Positions 34,809 to 47,100 of a stretch of DNA of 64,000 nucleotides are shown piece by piece. Source of the stretch: Hippophae tibetana (Eukaryota; Streptophyta; Magnoliopsida; Rosales; Elaeagnaceae); contig CM072807.1 of assembly GCA_037013495.1 (NCBI GenBank), positions 35,336,802-35,400,801 of the forward strand, given 5' to 3'. The notes beneath the pieces are model-generated. The model was not told where the DNA came from, did not search any database, and saw nothing but the letters and a program-made list of their open reading frames with translations. How positions within the stretch are numbered: the stretch's first letter is position 1; every line of letters begins with the position of its first letter. A program made the translations under genes and the position numbers.

Positions 34809-36709
34809 TGATGAGTGTTTAAAAAGCACACTAAAGTTATCATAATTTAATTTACTTTAATTGATTAAATAGATTCATATTTGTATGATTTTATCATATT
34901 TTTATATAAATTTGTCTTTTCGGAATCACATGTATTTTTATTGTTTTCAGGTATTTTAGTTCAAAAATAACTTAAAGACTCGAAGAAAAATATTAGAGGC
35001 AATACATCACAAATATGTTGAGAAAAGTAATGAGGAAAAGTAAAAAAGATAGAAAAATTGGACAAAATGGGTCAAAACGGTCAAAAATGTCAAAAAGGCA
35101 GAATCCTTGTGCGCAACCATTCATCTTCACCGAGTCACGTGCATGCATTCCCAACACATGTTGGCACATACCTATCAAACTCCCGACACACACCCACACA
35201 CAACCGACACACGTCCAGCACGTAGCTAATGCACGCAACCAAAATATGTCGCACTGATTTTCGCATGCATTAGCACACGCTAGTGTCATGTGTTGCATGT
35301 GCCAATACACTTCTACGTAGTGTCCCACGTACCCCAAATGCCCGTCTGTAGCAATTTTCATGCCCCATATGCTTGCCAGCCTGTCCAAACGCATCTAAAA
35401 TCAATTTTTAAAATATTTTCCCACCTTTTTTAGACTTTTCCTCACCTATATAAAAGATCATCTTCTCACATTGTAAAATACACAATTTTCTCAACTCTTT
35501 CTCTCTCTAGAAAACTTTTCTTTTTTTAGTTTTTAATTTTAAAGTTCTTCTCTTTTTGAGAAGAACTAGTGCTTTTATATATTTTTAGTTTTTGATTCAA
35601 TAAATAGAAATGCAAATTCGTTTGTAGGTTTTCCAGCAACAGAATTAGCATCAAAGTTATATAAGGATTCTTTTGAGGTATAATTTTAAAATGAATTTTT
35701 TACCATTATTTCTTATATTTTATTCTTATATGTTATGTTTAATTTATTTATGATTAAATTTAAGATGATTGGTTGTTTGTAAATATGATATAATAATAAC
35801 GTTGTTATATTTTCGAAATATTAAATAGGTAAAATATTTCTATAAAATAAATTGATTTTATTTGTATTCAAGATTATATATTAAGGATGTTAGAGAGAAA
35901 TATATTATTTTTTATTACAAATTTAAATCTAAAAATTAGATTTTAAGGTTTAATTATCTGGTTTGATTTAGAGTAGTGTTCTTTTATTTGTTGGTATAAT
36001 CGCCTCATAGTTAGAATGAAGCTTTATTTTAAAAAACATTTATAAGAACCATTACTGAAAATGTATTGATGATGTGTTTTCAGTAATGGTTTTAAGACTT
36101 GAAAGTTAGTACTCGGATAATTAAATTCTTAGGTTTAACTTGGATACCTTGAATAAAATCTAAATAATTGACTCCGGCTAAAGTTGTGATTAGATGGTTT
36201 GCTATTTTCTTAAAAATAAAGCTGAAATTTAATAGGCTCCGCTTAAGGATATTAGTTAATTAATATTAAACAAAATAATTTGGGCCCCACCTAACGACAC
36301 TTTCATACCAAAAGGAGAATATCAACAAATATCAATTTATATCTTTAATAACCTAAATAATATGAGTAAGCATAATTAACTTATTTATTATATCAATAAA
36401 TACTTCATTGTTATGAATGATAATAAAAATGTATTATTGTTTATTGAACCATATCTATGTTTATTTTTATTATGTCATTAGATTAGAACACAAAAACCAA
36501 AATATCATAACGGGATGTTTAGAATTTAATTTTGTTTTTAAAATTTTGAGTAATAAATTAAAAACCACATATATTCCTTCCTTAGATCGACATTGAAAGT
36601 ATACTTATCATTTGCAATAAAATGATTTGTACACTTGTGAAAGTTTTACAAATATAAAACCAAAGGATATCTACATGATCGGCATTGCATGCCGGTCTTG
36701 TGCTCATCA
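34809..36709 (+). mobile_element. 5' LTR, TGATGA...TCATCA gypsy family
   Basis: Starts TGATGAGTGTTTAAAAAGCA and ends TTGTGCTCATCA, 1901 bp, with TATA box TATAAAAG (35449-35456) and a GC-richer, CA-repeat-like U3 stretch at 35110-35390. It is followed by a tRNA-Asp-type primer site (36716-36733). Open frames on both strands at 34993-35394 come from the U3 stretch and are not genes. No matching 3' LTR follows in the window. Confidence 0.85.
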
Positions 36710-37633
36710 AGTTTTTGGTGCCGCTATCGAGGAAGGAACAACGTTTCTAAATTATTTATCAAAATTTTGAAAACTTTTTACGCCGTAAATAATTGTTATT
36801 TATTTATTTATTTTGAGTTAAAAAAATCCAAAAAAAAAATTAAAAAATATATTTAAATAATGAGCTCTTAAAAATAAATAAATTAATTAACTTAGATTTT
36901 CAATAAAACAAAAAAAAAATTTTACAAATAAAATTTTATGCTTTTAATTTTCTTTTAATTTTAAATTTATTTAAAAAATTAGAAAAGAAATAATTAATGT
37001 TTTAACTTTCACTTTTAATTTTAATTTTAATGTAAAAGATACTTACTTTATTAACTTAATTAACTTATATTTTCACTTAACTTAATTTATTAAATTAATT
37101 AACTTAAATTTTCACTTAACATAATTTATTAACTTAATTAACTTAAATTTTCACTTAACTTAATATATTAACTTAATTAACTTTAGATTTTATAAGTATA
37201 AAAAGTAAAGATCTAAGGGAGTTCTGTATAGGAGACTAATTCTTTGACGTCTTTGTGTCACTAGTTTTTCATGAGAACGTTGTTCTGTCTAGGAGGATGG
37301 TTTTTAAGGAGGTCTTTTCCCATCATTGTTTCTAGGGAGCACTCTTGTTAATACTGATTATATTATTTAACTTAGAGATTATAATAAAATAAAATAAAAA
37401 ATATATATATAAAAAATAAAGAATTGTTGAATCTATCTCCAAAATTTCAAAGTTTTTAATAATAATCTGTGATAAAAGGAGGTAGTTGCTTTGTTAGATC
37501 TAGGCACAATTGTGTTTTGATGCCTTATCTATTTGACTTTCACTTAGAAGTGGATTATCTAAAATCCACAATTATATCCCTAGTTTTAAGTAAACAAAAT
37601 TTTAAAAATTCATAAGGCTTGACTTAAAAAATG
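36710..37633 (+). other. Leader with tRNA-Asp-type primer site and a 39-bp tandem repeat
   Basis: The primer site is TGGTGCCGCTATCGAGGA at 36716-36733 (consensus TGGCGCCGTTGCCGGGGA). The leader is AT-rich and non-coding. At 37048-37185 it has a 39-bp tandem repeat of about 3.5 units (starts at 37048, 37087, 37126 and 37165), each with TTATTAACTTAATTAACTTA. 37200-37630 matches the leader of the element at 14681. It runs straight into reverse transcriptase at 37634: gag and protease are absent here. Confidence 0.7.
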
Positions 37634-39120
37634 ATAAAACCCACAATCCAATTCCTATGGTACCAAAGAAATCTGGGATAATAGTTTTGAAAAATGATAA
37701 AAATGAATTATGTCCACTAGAAAAATCACTAGATGGAGAATGTGTATAAATTTTAGGAAAATAAATTTATGCACTAAAAAGATCACTTTCCTCTTCCATT
37801 CATTGATCAAATGTTAGAAAGATTAGTTGGGCATAAATTTTACTATTTTTTAGATGGACTTTTAGGTTATTATCAGGTGCCCATTGCACTAGAAGATTAG
37901 GAGAAGACCACATCTGTATGTTCTTTTGAGACATTTTCTTTAAAAAGGATGTTATTTGGGTTATTTGATGCCCATATAATGTTAGGTACAGTAAGGGATT
38001 GTCTTAGGACATTTAATTTTTAACAAATGAATTGAAGTTGACAAGGTAAAAATTGAATTAATTATAAAATTATCACCCCTACATCTTAAAGGGGATTAGA
38101 GGCTTCTTAGGACATGTAGGTTTTTATAGGTGGTTCATTAAAGATTTTTCTAAAATAAGTTGTCCTTTATGCAATTTTCTATCAAAAGATGTTTATTTTG
38201 ATTTTAATGATGAATGTCTTGTCTCCTTTAATACTTTGAAAGATAAATTAACATTTGTCCCTATAATTTTGACACCTAATTGGTCTCTCCCTTTTGAAAT
38301 TATGTGTGATACTTTTGATTTTGCAATTGGAGCAATTTTGAGGCAGAGAGTGGACAAGTGTTTACATGTTATTTAATACCATCCAAAACACCCAATGTTG
38401 CCCAAATAAATTATTCCACCACTAAGAAAGAATTTTTGGTTGTTGTGCTTTCTTTAGATAAATTTAGGTCTTAATTAGTAGGTTCTAAAGTAATTGTGCA
38501 TTTTGATTATGTTGTTCCAAAATATCTATTAAGTAAACCTCATGCTAAACCAAGATTAATCAGATGGGTTTTATTCTTACAATAATTTGACCTAAAGATC
38601 AAAGATAAAAAAGGAAGTGAAAATTTAGTAGTTGATCATCTATCTAGGTTAATTTCAAAATTCTATCTAGGTTCATTTTTAAATTCAATTCTCTTGAAGG
38701 TGAAAGTAAAGAAGAAATTCTTGAAACCTTTCCTAATAAATAATTATTTTCAATAGGTCCAAATCCATGGTATACTAACATAGTAAATTATCTTGTTATT
38801 GGTATTTTGAGACCTAACATTTCTTTTCAAGAAAAGAAAAGTTGCTAATTCTTATAGGCAATACTTTTGGGATGACCATTATCTATTCAGGATTGGTTAA
38901 GATCAAATCATCCAAAGGTGTGGACTGTAGAGGAACATAAGAGTATTTTGGCATTTTGTCATGAGCTTCACTATGAGGGCCATTTTAGAAGTAACAAAAT
39001 GGCCCTTAAGATAATACAATCTGGATTATATTGGCTAATTCTTTTTTGAGATGCTCATATATTTTGTGTACATTGTGATAGATTTTAGAGGATGGAAATG
39101 AGATGAAATTTCTTAGACAT
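37634..39120 (+). pseudogene. Athila-type reverse transcriptase / RNase H / integrase zinc region, decayed
   Basis: Pol polyprotein of a gypsy element. The first part matches the RT start ('vPKKSG' region, 'RMCINFRKIN' for DYRKLN) and then the 'FLDG..GY.QvPIa.ED.EKTTf.CpfgtFa..RmpFGL' block. After FGLFDAH it jumps near 37985 to the 'EGIVLGHkiS..GIeVDkaKiE' block, so about 75 residues, including the YxDD active site, are gone. RNase H follows (IRGFLGHVGFYRWFIKDFSK, NWSLPFEIMCDTFDFAIGAI), with stops. At 38870-39070 are remains of the integrase HHCC region (FCHELHYEGHF, 'CVHCDR'). Many stops and frameshifts. Confidence 0.85.
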
Positions 39121-40002
39121 CTAATTTAGTTATTGAACTTTTTAGAGATTGAATTGATGGGTCTCTCTCCCCTATATTTTGGCTATGAATATATGTTGTT
39201 TGTTGATGATTATGTATCCAAGCTGGTAGAAGCAATACCTATTAAAAATGCTAACGTTGTTCTAAAATTCTTGAAGGATTCTATATTTAGAATGCTCGGG
39301 ATGCCTAGAATAATAATAAGTGATGAAGGTAGCCATTTTTGCAACAAACCTTTTGATGGAGTATTGAAAAAGTATAATATCACACACAAAGTGGGTACTC
39401 GATACCATCCATAAACTTCTAATCAATTAGAAGTGAGTAATATGCAAATCAAAGGGGCTCTGGAGTGCATTGTGCACCTTTTAACGAAAGATCAGGAAAT
39501 CAAGTTGAATAATGCCTTATGGACTTACTGTATAGCATACAAAACACCTATTAGGATAAGTCCTTACCAGTTAAGTTTTGAGAAAGCATGCCACTTACAC
39601 TTTGAACTTAAACATAAGGCTTATTGGGTAATTAAATAACTAAATATGGATGTAGACAAAGAAAAAGAGAAGCGGTTACTCCAATTCAGTGAGCTTGAAG
39701 AGATTAGGAACAAAGCCTATGAAAATGAAAAGTTGAACAAAAAGCATACTAAGTACTATCACGATAAAAGTCTAATTCGTAAATATTTTCTTCTTGGAAT
39801 GAAAATTCTTTTATTTAGCTCATGTTTGAGATTATTTCTAAGAAAATTGCAATCAAAGTGGAGTGGGCCGTTCATAATTACCCAAGTGTTTCTACATGGA
39901 GTAGTGGAGTTGACAGATCCTAAGACTAAAGGGATGTTCAAGGTAAGTAATCATCGTGTGAAGCCTTTAGAAATTGACTACATATTGATATGTAATCCCT
40001 AG
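39121..40002 (+). pseudogene. Athila-type integrase core and C-terminal domain, three frames
   Basis: Inserts element cDNA into the host genome in active relatives. The core is ELMGLSPLYFGYEYMLFVDD through YVSKLVEAIP, GMPRIIISDEGSHFCNKPF and, after an in-frame stop at 39412, LEVSNMQIKGALE. The Asp of SDEGSHF and the Glu of LEVSN are kept. The first catalytic Asp (family 'IDFMGP') reads IEL, Asp to Glu. The C-terminal part (39646-40002) has KWSGPFII...VVELTDPKTKG and KVSNHRVKPL, matching the family's 'GPF.i......GaveL.d......FkVNGqRLKhY'. Two stops split it. It is the best-preserved pol part of the window. Confidence 0.9.
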
Positions 40003-40985
40003 CACCATGAAAATGATACATCTTGTTGAGACGTTAAACTAAGCGTTGGATGATAGGTAACCCATCATTATAGGTAATATTATTTTATTTATTTTAATTT
40101 GATTAATTTTGTTTAATGTTAATTATTTTATTTTATTTCTTGACTTGTGAAAAATGTTTAGAATTGTTTAATTTTGTAATTGTTTGTTGAAATTTGTGAG
40201 AAGTACACAACAATCTATCCGTGTATATTTAAATGTTCAAAATAATAGATGTATTTACAATTTCACAACAATACTTCAGCATGTTCAAAAAATGGATAAT
40301 TTTTCTATTCTTTACTCTTTATATTTTATTTACAACAAGGACAATGTAAGTTCTAGGTTGGGGTAGGAAAAAATTACATCTTTATAAAATTGAGCTAATT
40401 TAATTTTTTTATTAATTATATATTTATATTTTTACATTTTATTTATTTTTATTGGTTTCAAAAAATTTAGTTTTATTTTAAGTTTTTTCTTGCAAAATTA
40501 TCATGTCTTTTATTTAATTTTAAGTAAATGATCACGTTTTTGCATTGATAGATTAATTTATTGAATATATCATAAAGTAATATGATAACTAGTTGGTTTT
40601 TGTCATAATTTATATTTCATGATAAAATATTAAAATTACAATAAATCTTAAATTGATGTTTAGGAATCAAATAGTGGAGATTACTTTGTGAGAATATTTT
40701 GAGTCATTATCTTTTTATTCTAAGTGATAATATTTTTTCTATTCTTTTAAACACTCTTCTTATCAATTTCAAATTGTTAAATGTTCTCTAGAGGTTTTGC
40801 ATTAAATATTAAGATTTTACATTTAATAAATTATCATATATTTATTTTTATTGCTTAAAATTAATGACTTAAGTAGATATTAAAAGTATATGTCCTCCTT
40901 CATTCATGTATGACTTCTAAGAAAAAAGATATATACGAGGTTACCTAACCTAATATAAAAGATAGAAGTTTGTTTATTTAGTCAT
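40003..40985 (+). other. Post-pol non-coding region of the gypsy element
   Basis: Matches 18280-19240 of the non-autonomous element: 'cattaaactaag..c..gatga', 'tcattataggtaat', GGACAATGTAAGTTCTAGGT at about 40340, and 'aggaatcaaatagtggaga' at 40665. It breaks off at about 40985, before any polypurine tract or 3' LTR. Confidence 0.6.
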
Positions 40986-41045
40986 ACATCTAATTCATTA
41001 ACTAGTGAAAGTAGAGTAAATTAAAATTTTGTAAGCTACCAAACA

Positions 41046-42379
41046 ATCAATCACATGTACGTAATGCAATGCAAAAATAAAAAGATCAACACACAAGATT
41101 TTTAGGTGGAAATAACCTAGGTCACACCAATAACCTAAGAGAAAAACCATTGATCCACTGGACCATCTAACTATCCAACATGAAAAATAAGTATCAACTT
41201 ACAAGGCCAAGACTCAAACTATCTGTCCAGGTAATGCCCCCTAAGTAATACTTACAAGCCATTGATTTCATCATAGTCTTTATAAGAAAGGAGTTCGAAT
41301 TTGGACTAGCGTTTCGACAAATTTGAGTGTCAAGATCTAATCAAACCTACATCGCTGTCACCTAAAAAGTTAGCACATAAACACAAATGTATGTGTCCTA
41401 GAGTAGATTCAATAATGAGCAACCCTAACTAGTTGATTTGAATAATATATCAGATAAATAAAATAACAACTAGTAATTTTAGAACAATCAGTTTAAGGAC
41501 AAGTTCAATAAAGATAGCTTCTTTAAAGATCAATAATCAAACCAAATAATTATGATATAACACACACAATTATTTAATTAAATAATTTAAGAACAAAAAT
41601 AAAGAAGAAGCTATAAGAATATTTGATTTAAATATCATAAACCAAATAGACTTATTAATCAATCAAATACAACCACCAATTTTTGATGGATTAAGTAAAT
41701 AAAGAAGCTTAAAGAATTATGATCTTATATTTACAAAACAAGAGAGAATAATAAATGAAGACAATAAGCACAATACTTCTTGTGTAGCTAGTTTCAAATG
41801 TATGCTCAGCTTTGTATTTATAAAAATTTTCGAATTACATTCAGTTAAAGTAAAATTAACAAGTTATTCATAAAATTAATTAAAACACATTTAAGAAACA
41901 AGAATAATATATAAAAAGTCAATTCAAATCATAATAGACTCAAAAATTAGATAACTAACTATTCGATCGATCTAACCAAGTGCTTGATCGATCGAGTATA
42001 TAGGTCAATCGATCAAAGGTTGTCTCGATCAATCTAGTCAATATTTAATTAATTATTCAAAAAGTGGATCGATATAGTGACTTAAATCGATTGATCTAAT
42101 CCTCGATCGATTGAGTAAATTTCTCGATCGATCTAGTAATAAATATCAATTTAATCATGTATTATTGCTCGATCAATTGATCTAGTCACTACTCGATCAA
42201 TCGAGTAGCCTATTTTCACATTGTTCTTGTAGTGTCTAATATGCTATCTAATGTGTACAGGAATAGAAATATATCTAATATGTGATCGTTGATGCTCGAT
42301 ATTTTCTTCTGTTTGAAAATATTCTTTCAAGAAACACCTAGAAACTAAAATTATAATTGTGTTTTGTTCACGAATATCG
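41046..42379 (-). mobile_element. Copia-like LTR, minus strand (tentative)
   Basis: Read on the minus strand it starts TGTTGGCGATATTCGTGAAC at 42379. It has a TATA box (TATAAATACAAAGC, about 41826-41811) and the R/U5-like phrase 'aggttatttccacctaaaaatct', and it ends near TTTGGTAGCTTACA, a possible decayed initiator-Met primer site. No second copy is in the window, so the borders rest on these motifs only. A cluster of CGATC palindromes lies in its U3. Confidence 0.4.
41940..42210. repeat. Cluster of CGATCGA-type palindromes
   Basis: About ten sites in 270 bp, including ATTCGATCGATCTAA, TTGATCGATCGAGT, TCAATCGATCAAAG, CTCGATCAATCTAGT, CTCGATCGATTGAGT, CTCGATCGATCTAGT and CTCGATCAATCGAGT. They share a core TCGATC(G/A)AT(C/T) flanked by CTAG/GAG-like bases and are separated by 15-40 bp of ordinary AT-rich sequence. 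Confidence 0.8.
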
Positions 42380-44186
42380 CCAACAATAACATAAACCTTA
42401 CAATGTACTCTTTTGGCATATTCATGTGACAAACCTCTTTCTCACTGCATAACACACATAAGAAAAATAAATTTTTACATGGTAGTACTATCCTATAATC
42501 TGATTAACCATTCTTACTTGAATTTTGAAAGCTCATATTTATACTTAAAACAAAAACATAAACAACTTGTCCAAAAGACTCATTGTTCATTAGTTTAGTA
42601 TATATAATAATAAAAAAGTGAAGAATATTTAAAATAAAATTAAACAAATGATATTAATTAAAAACAACTCCCATACGTCAAATATCCCAAAAAAAAAATT
42701 CAAAATTATACAACTATCTTTAAATTAACTATCTATTATTTTCAATTATCGATTTCACTTTTTAACCATATTTTTTTTAATTGGAATATACCAAATTTTA
42801 ACTCTCTTTTTATCATACGAATATGACAAAATAAAATGTTGCAATAAACATTCACACGAGACTAATATATTGATTAATAATAGTCAAGTACATCCCAATC
42901 AAAATCAAATATATTATAAAATAGCATAAAAAATTAAACAAATTAATTATCAAATCATAAGAGAAAAAAACTATACAAACAAAATAATCAAAATAAATCA
43001 CTATCCTATCGAAGGAAGCCCGAGGTGTGTATGGACGACACATATCTTGGAAAGTATTTCTTCTTGGGACAGACTTACAACATAAAATGAATCATTAAAA
43101 TGGATGTCTTGATTCATCAAGATAGATGGAGCACAACAAGATAGACACATTAGAGTTAAGTGTATTGGGAGTTTTTTGGTTATGTGTCAAGGTATGAATC
43201 ACACGAATAAACTTCTTAGGTACATCTTAGATGAATATATTTTATATGATTTCTTATTTGTATTAGAGTTATGTAATATTTTGTCTCTTAAAATTAAAAG
43301 GAGAGATTATAAGTCATGTTATTTTATCATTAGAATTTTTAATTGTAAAATAAGATGTCTATATTTTAATTAGACATGTCATCATCTTTCATTTTATATG
43401 CTTTATACATCCATTTTAGCTACGTTTCACCCAAAAAAAAAAAAGTTTGCAAAATTTTCTAGCTTCTTACAACTCTTGCAACTTCGAAAAACATTAAGAA
43501 CCCAAAGTTTATCGAAATTAAAAATAAAATGGCAGTCATAACAAAAAGAATTAAAAGAAAAGAGCCAGAACCTTCTTTGTAAGAGGAATTTTCTCTCTCT
43601 CTCTTTTTTAATTAAATCTTACTCAAATTAAAACCAAATATTCCAAATTATTAATAAAGTTTTAAAAATCTTATGATAGTGAGCTCTTTTATTTTCTCTT
43701 GCAGAATATATTTTTCATCATTGTTATCTATATCAATGAGTTTAATCACTTTTGATCTTGTGTAACCTATTAAAAATGAAATCTAAAAGAGCCTGAATCT
43801 TCGATATCAATTAGAATATAAGTTTAAGAGAAAATGATATTGGATTTAAGAGAGAATAAAAAGTCGGGGCTGGGGGGCGGTGTCATTTTTTTTAATGTTT
43901 TGTTTTTAAATTTTTTTAAATATATTAGTTAAAATATTAAATTCTAATTATATCATTTTAAGTATCTCTAAATATTATGAATATGATTAAAAATAATAAA
44001 TTTTTGGTATTTTGCCTTTAAATGATCTACCTGATAGTAACCGTTTTAAAAGAAGGTATACTAAAGAGAACTTGTTAATAAATTAAAGTATTCATAGGAT
44101 GTTATCCTTACGAAGCCACTGGATAAGAAACAACGAATGAAGTGAGACTCACTAGCCTTAGAAGGCAAAAGGAGGTAAGGACCCAA
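42380..44186. other. Intergenic region upstream of the methyltransferase gene
   Basis: No recognisable gene or transposon. It contains a short CT microsatellite (43591-43604) and a G-rich patch (GGGGCTGGGGGGCGG near 43865). The gene's promoter is presumably in the last several hundred bases, but I cannot identify a TATA box with confidence. Confidence 0.5.
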
Positions 44187-47100
44187 ATGGCATTGTCAAC
44201 AAATAATTATGCCAAATTGCTTCTTCCTCGTCTTGTATTTGACATTCCAGCTCACCAGCGTCGTGGTGCTGGCTCTGGGTTGCAGTTGTGTGCACCCCCT
44301 TCAACTTTTATGCAATGTCATTTATTGGCGTCTGGAGTTTCTACTCCATGTGTTGTTACAAGTCGAAAAGTTATAGCTCAGGCCAATCCAGAGAAGCACG
44401 AAGAACCCACTACCCAACATAAAGCAGAGGTACAGGAAGAGGAATTTAAAGTACTTACAGCCTTAAGAACTGATTACAACGATATAGTCATTGTGGATAC
44501 TTCGGATTCCGTAGCGCTTCTTCTTGACTCTTCTTGTATGTCCGTCTACCACTTATGTTTATTAATTTTAATTTTAATTATATGTTTTGATAAAAGCTGT
44601 TGCCTTTGATCCAGATAATGTTCATAGCATTCTTTACAAGCATCAGAATTGGACTGGTTCTTATTGGGTATGACACAAATACATTGGCTTTCACTTTTTT
44701 GGCCTATCCAATTTTAATGCATATGGATTTGGCCAGCTAATATTCTAGTGGATTGTTTCTATGTAGTCGCGTGATTGTTGAATTTACACCAAATGTTGCT
44801 TTTATTATTAACTTATCAGTGTCTGGAAAATTAAATTAATGGTTAATTTTCTGCTTCTTATTTGCTACCATTTGGTCTTTATGTGAATATAAACTAATTC
44901 TCAGTTTGATAAATTTTGTGGGGTTATACAGGATGAGTTTGCTAGCTTGCCAGCCATTGTTCCCGAGGGTCCCATTGCCATATTGGGTTTGGTAATTTAC
45001 TCCAATTTCTGGTTCTACTCACAACTTATTTTGATTCCCTAAAATTATAGCTTCAGCGTTATTCTATTTTATATTTTTACATGTTATCAAAGATGAAGGT
45101 CCTATCATCAAACTCCAATAACTTTAATTATTGAATTTCAAGTGTTCAGCCTACATAGTGTATAAAGCCTATATTCGTGGGGAGTGATAAATGTATACAA
45201 ATATAATGATCGGTGACCAACACACTTTATAGGGTTGATTCAAATTATGGCTTCAATTAATTTCTGAATGTATGTAACTAGTGATTTCAGGAGTTAACCT
45301 TCTGAATGTTTCAGGGTGCTGGAACTGCAGCTCATCTGATGCTTGAGTTGTGGCCTGCATTGCAGCTTGAAGGATGGGAGATTGACAAAATAGTAAGGAC
45401 ATAAATACGTTTCTGTTGTGTAAAGATTTTCTTGGACTCTGCATATTAGTAATGTGCAATTTCAATTAGGATTTTCAAGATGCTACATGTTGCATGAGCA
45501 AGGAGCATATTTACATTGTATTGTTACCCCGTGAGGCATTGCAATGTGTTTTCCGAACTGTATTTATCTAAGAAAATCCTTAATCATGCTCATGTGGAAT
45601 ATTGAGTGTGAAATTTGAAAGGCTTGGGGATGTACTGAAAATAGATGACTTGTAATTACTGAAATCCTTCTCTCTGTAAGTTGCTTTTTACTCCCTCGAT
45701 TGTGTAACTGAGGCTTGTGTTGTTTGTACCTTGCTGTTAAATTCTTAATCGTGAAATCTGAAGATGACTGGTAGTTAATATAAATATCATTCCTTAAAAT
45801 CATTTTCTACTTACATTCTTGAAGTGGTTGTATTTTTCGTTGAGTATGGGTTCTCACACATTAAAACCCATATGCCCCGGTGGTTGTTGTTCCTTTGGTG
45901 AATGTTCACTTACTGGATATTTTTGATATTTTAGTTGATTGATAAAGCAAGAGAATATTTTAGATTGTCTGATCTAGAGAAGCGTACTAAAGATGGTGGC
46001 ATACTTAATGTTCATGTTGGGGATGCCCTTTCCCCCTTGGTTAATATTTCTGGAGGATATGCTGGTGAGTTCCTTGTTTACATTATCTTCATGCTACCAA
46101 ATTAACCTCTTTATATGGACATTCGTTTCCTATACGAGTAAACGAGTTGATTTTCTGGGTTCCAATTGTTTGTAGTTTTAGTATTGGAGTGGGACTCAAT
46201 TTCAGAATGATATCTATAAAAAAAATCCTTCTATTATCTTCTTTTTTATTTTGCTAACTTTGCTTTCAGTGAATACCAGGCATTGTTGTTGACTTGTTTT
46301 CGGGTGGCACTGTTTTGCCGCGACTGCAGGAGGTATATATTATGCTCCATTATAAGTGGACTTGGCTTTTGTCATTTGTGTCATCTTGCATGATGCTTGA
46401 TAATTACCTCTGAATTCTGATGTTTTGAATAACAAGATTTCTGAAGTCCTCTTGTTCTAGCAGGAAGCACATTTTCTGGTCATGTAAAGTTACATTTTAA
46501 AACTAAGTTACGATGGAAAAGCTTCATTATTTCCTTATTTGAACGATGATTGACTGGTGGCTGAGATGATTTTTGGGAGAAGTTGCAGACACTGGTTTTT
46601 GCATTAGGATAGAAACATAGTTGGAATCTAGGTAGAATGATGAACATTTCTTATCATCTGAGAGTTTTGGGACAAATGAAAAAAAAGCTGAATTTCTGAA
46701 ATTTTTTCCTGTACATGATTAAGATTATAATTAGACATTGCAGCTTTTAATTTTTAAGATTGTTAGTTGAGGTTTGATTCCAAGAACCACTGCATGTTGT
46801 AATCTATGCAACTATTAGGTCATGGAAAAGGTTGACAGAGATTTGACTGGAGGTTTCACACCGCTGGCCCAGAAATAGGAGTATATGACTATATAGGAGT
46901 GCAAAGGGTTTTGCAATGGCTATAAAACTAGGAAAATACTTTTTATCACAACATGAGACATGCATCAGTTCACATGTTATAATATAATTGACCTTCTGTT
47001 AATAAGTATTCCCATAATTACTTGAACATTTAAATTTTTCAATTTAATATTCAATTCAACACCAACAAGTCATTTGATGTATACAACTTGATGTATTTAA

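Noticed and set aside
34993..35394. 133-codon minus-strand frame rich in Cys, Trp and His
   Set aside because: Lies within the U3 of an LTR; similar frames appear at 14843-15129 and 20314-20517 in the equivalent U3 of sister LTRs, so they reflect composition.
41280..41320. tRNA-like GTTCGAATTT motif
   Set aside because: No acceptor, D or anticodon stem can be built around it.
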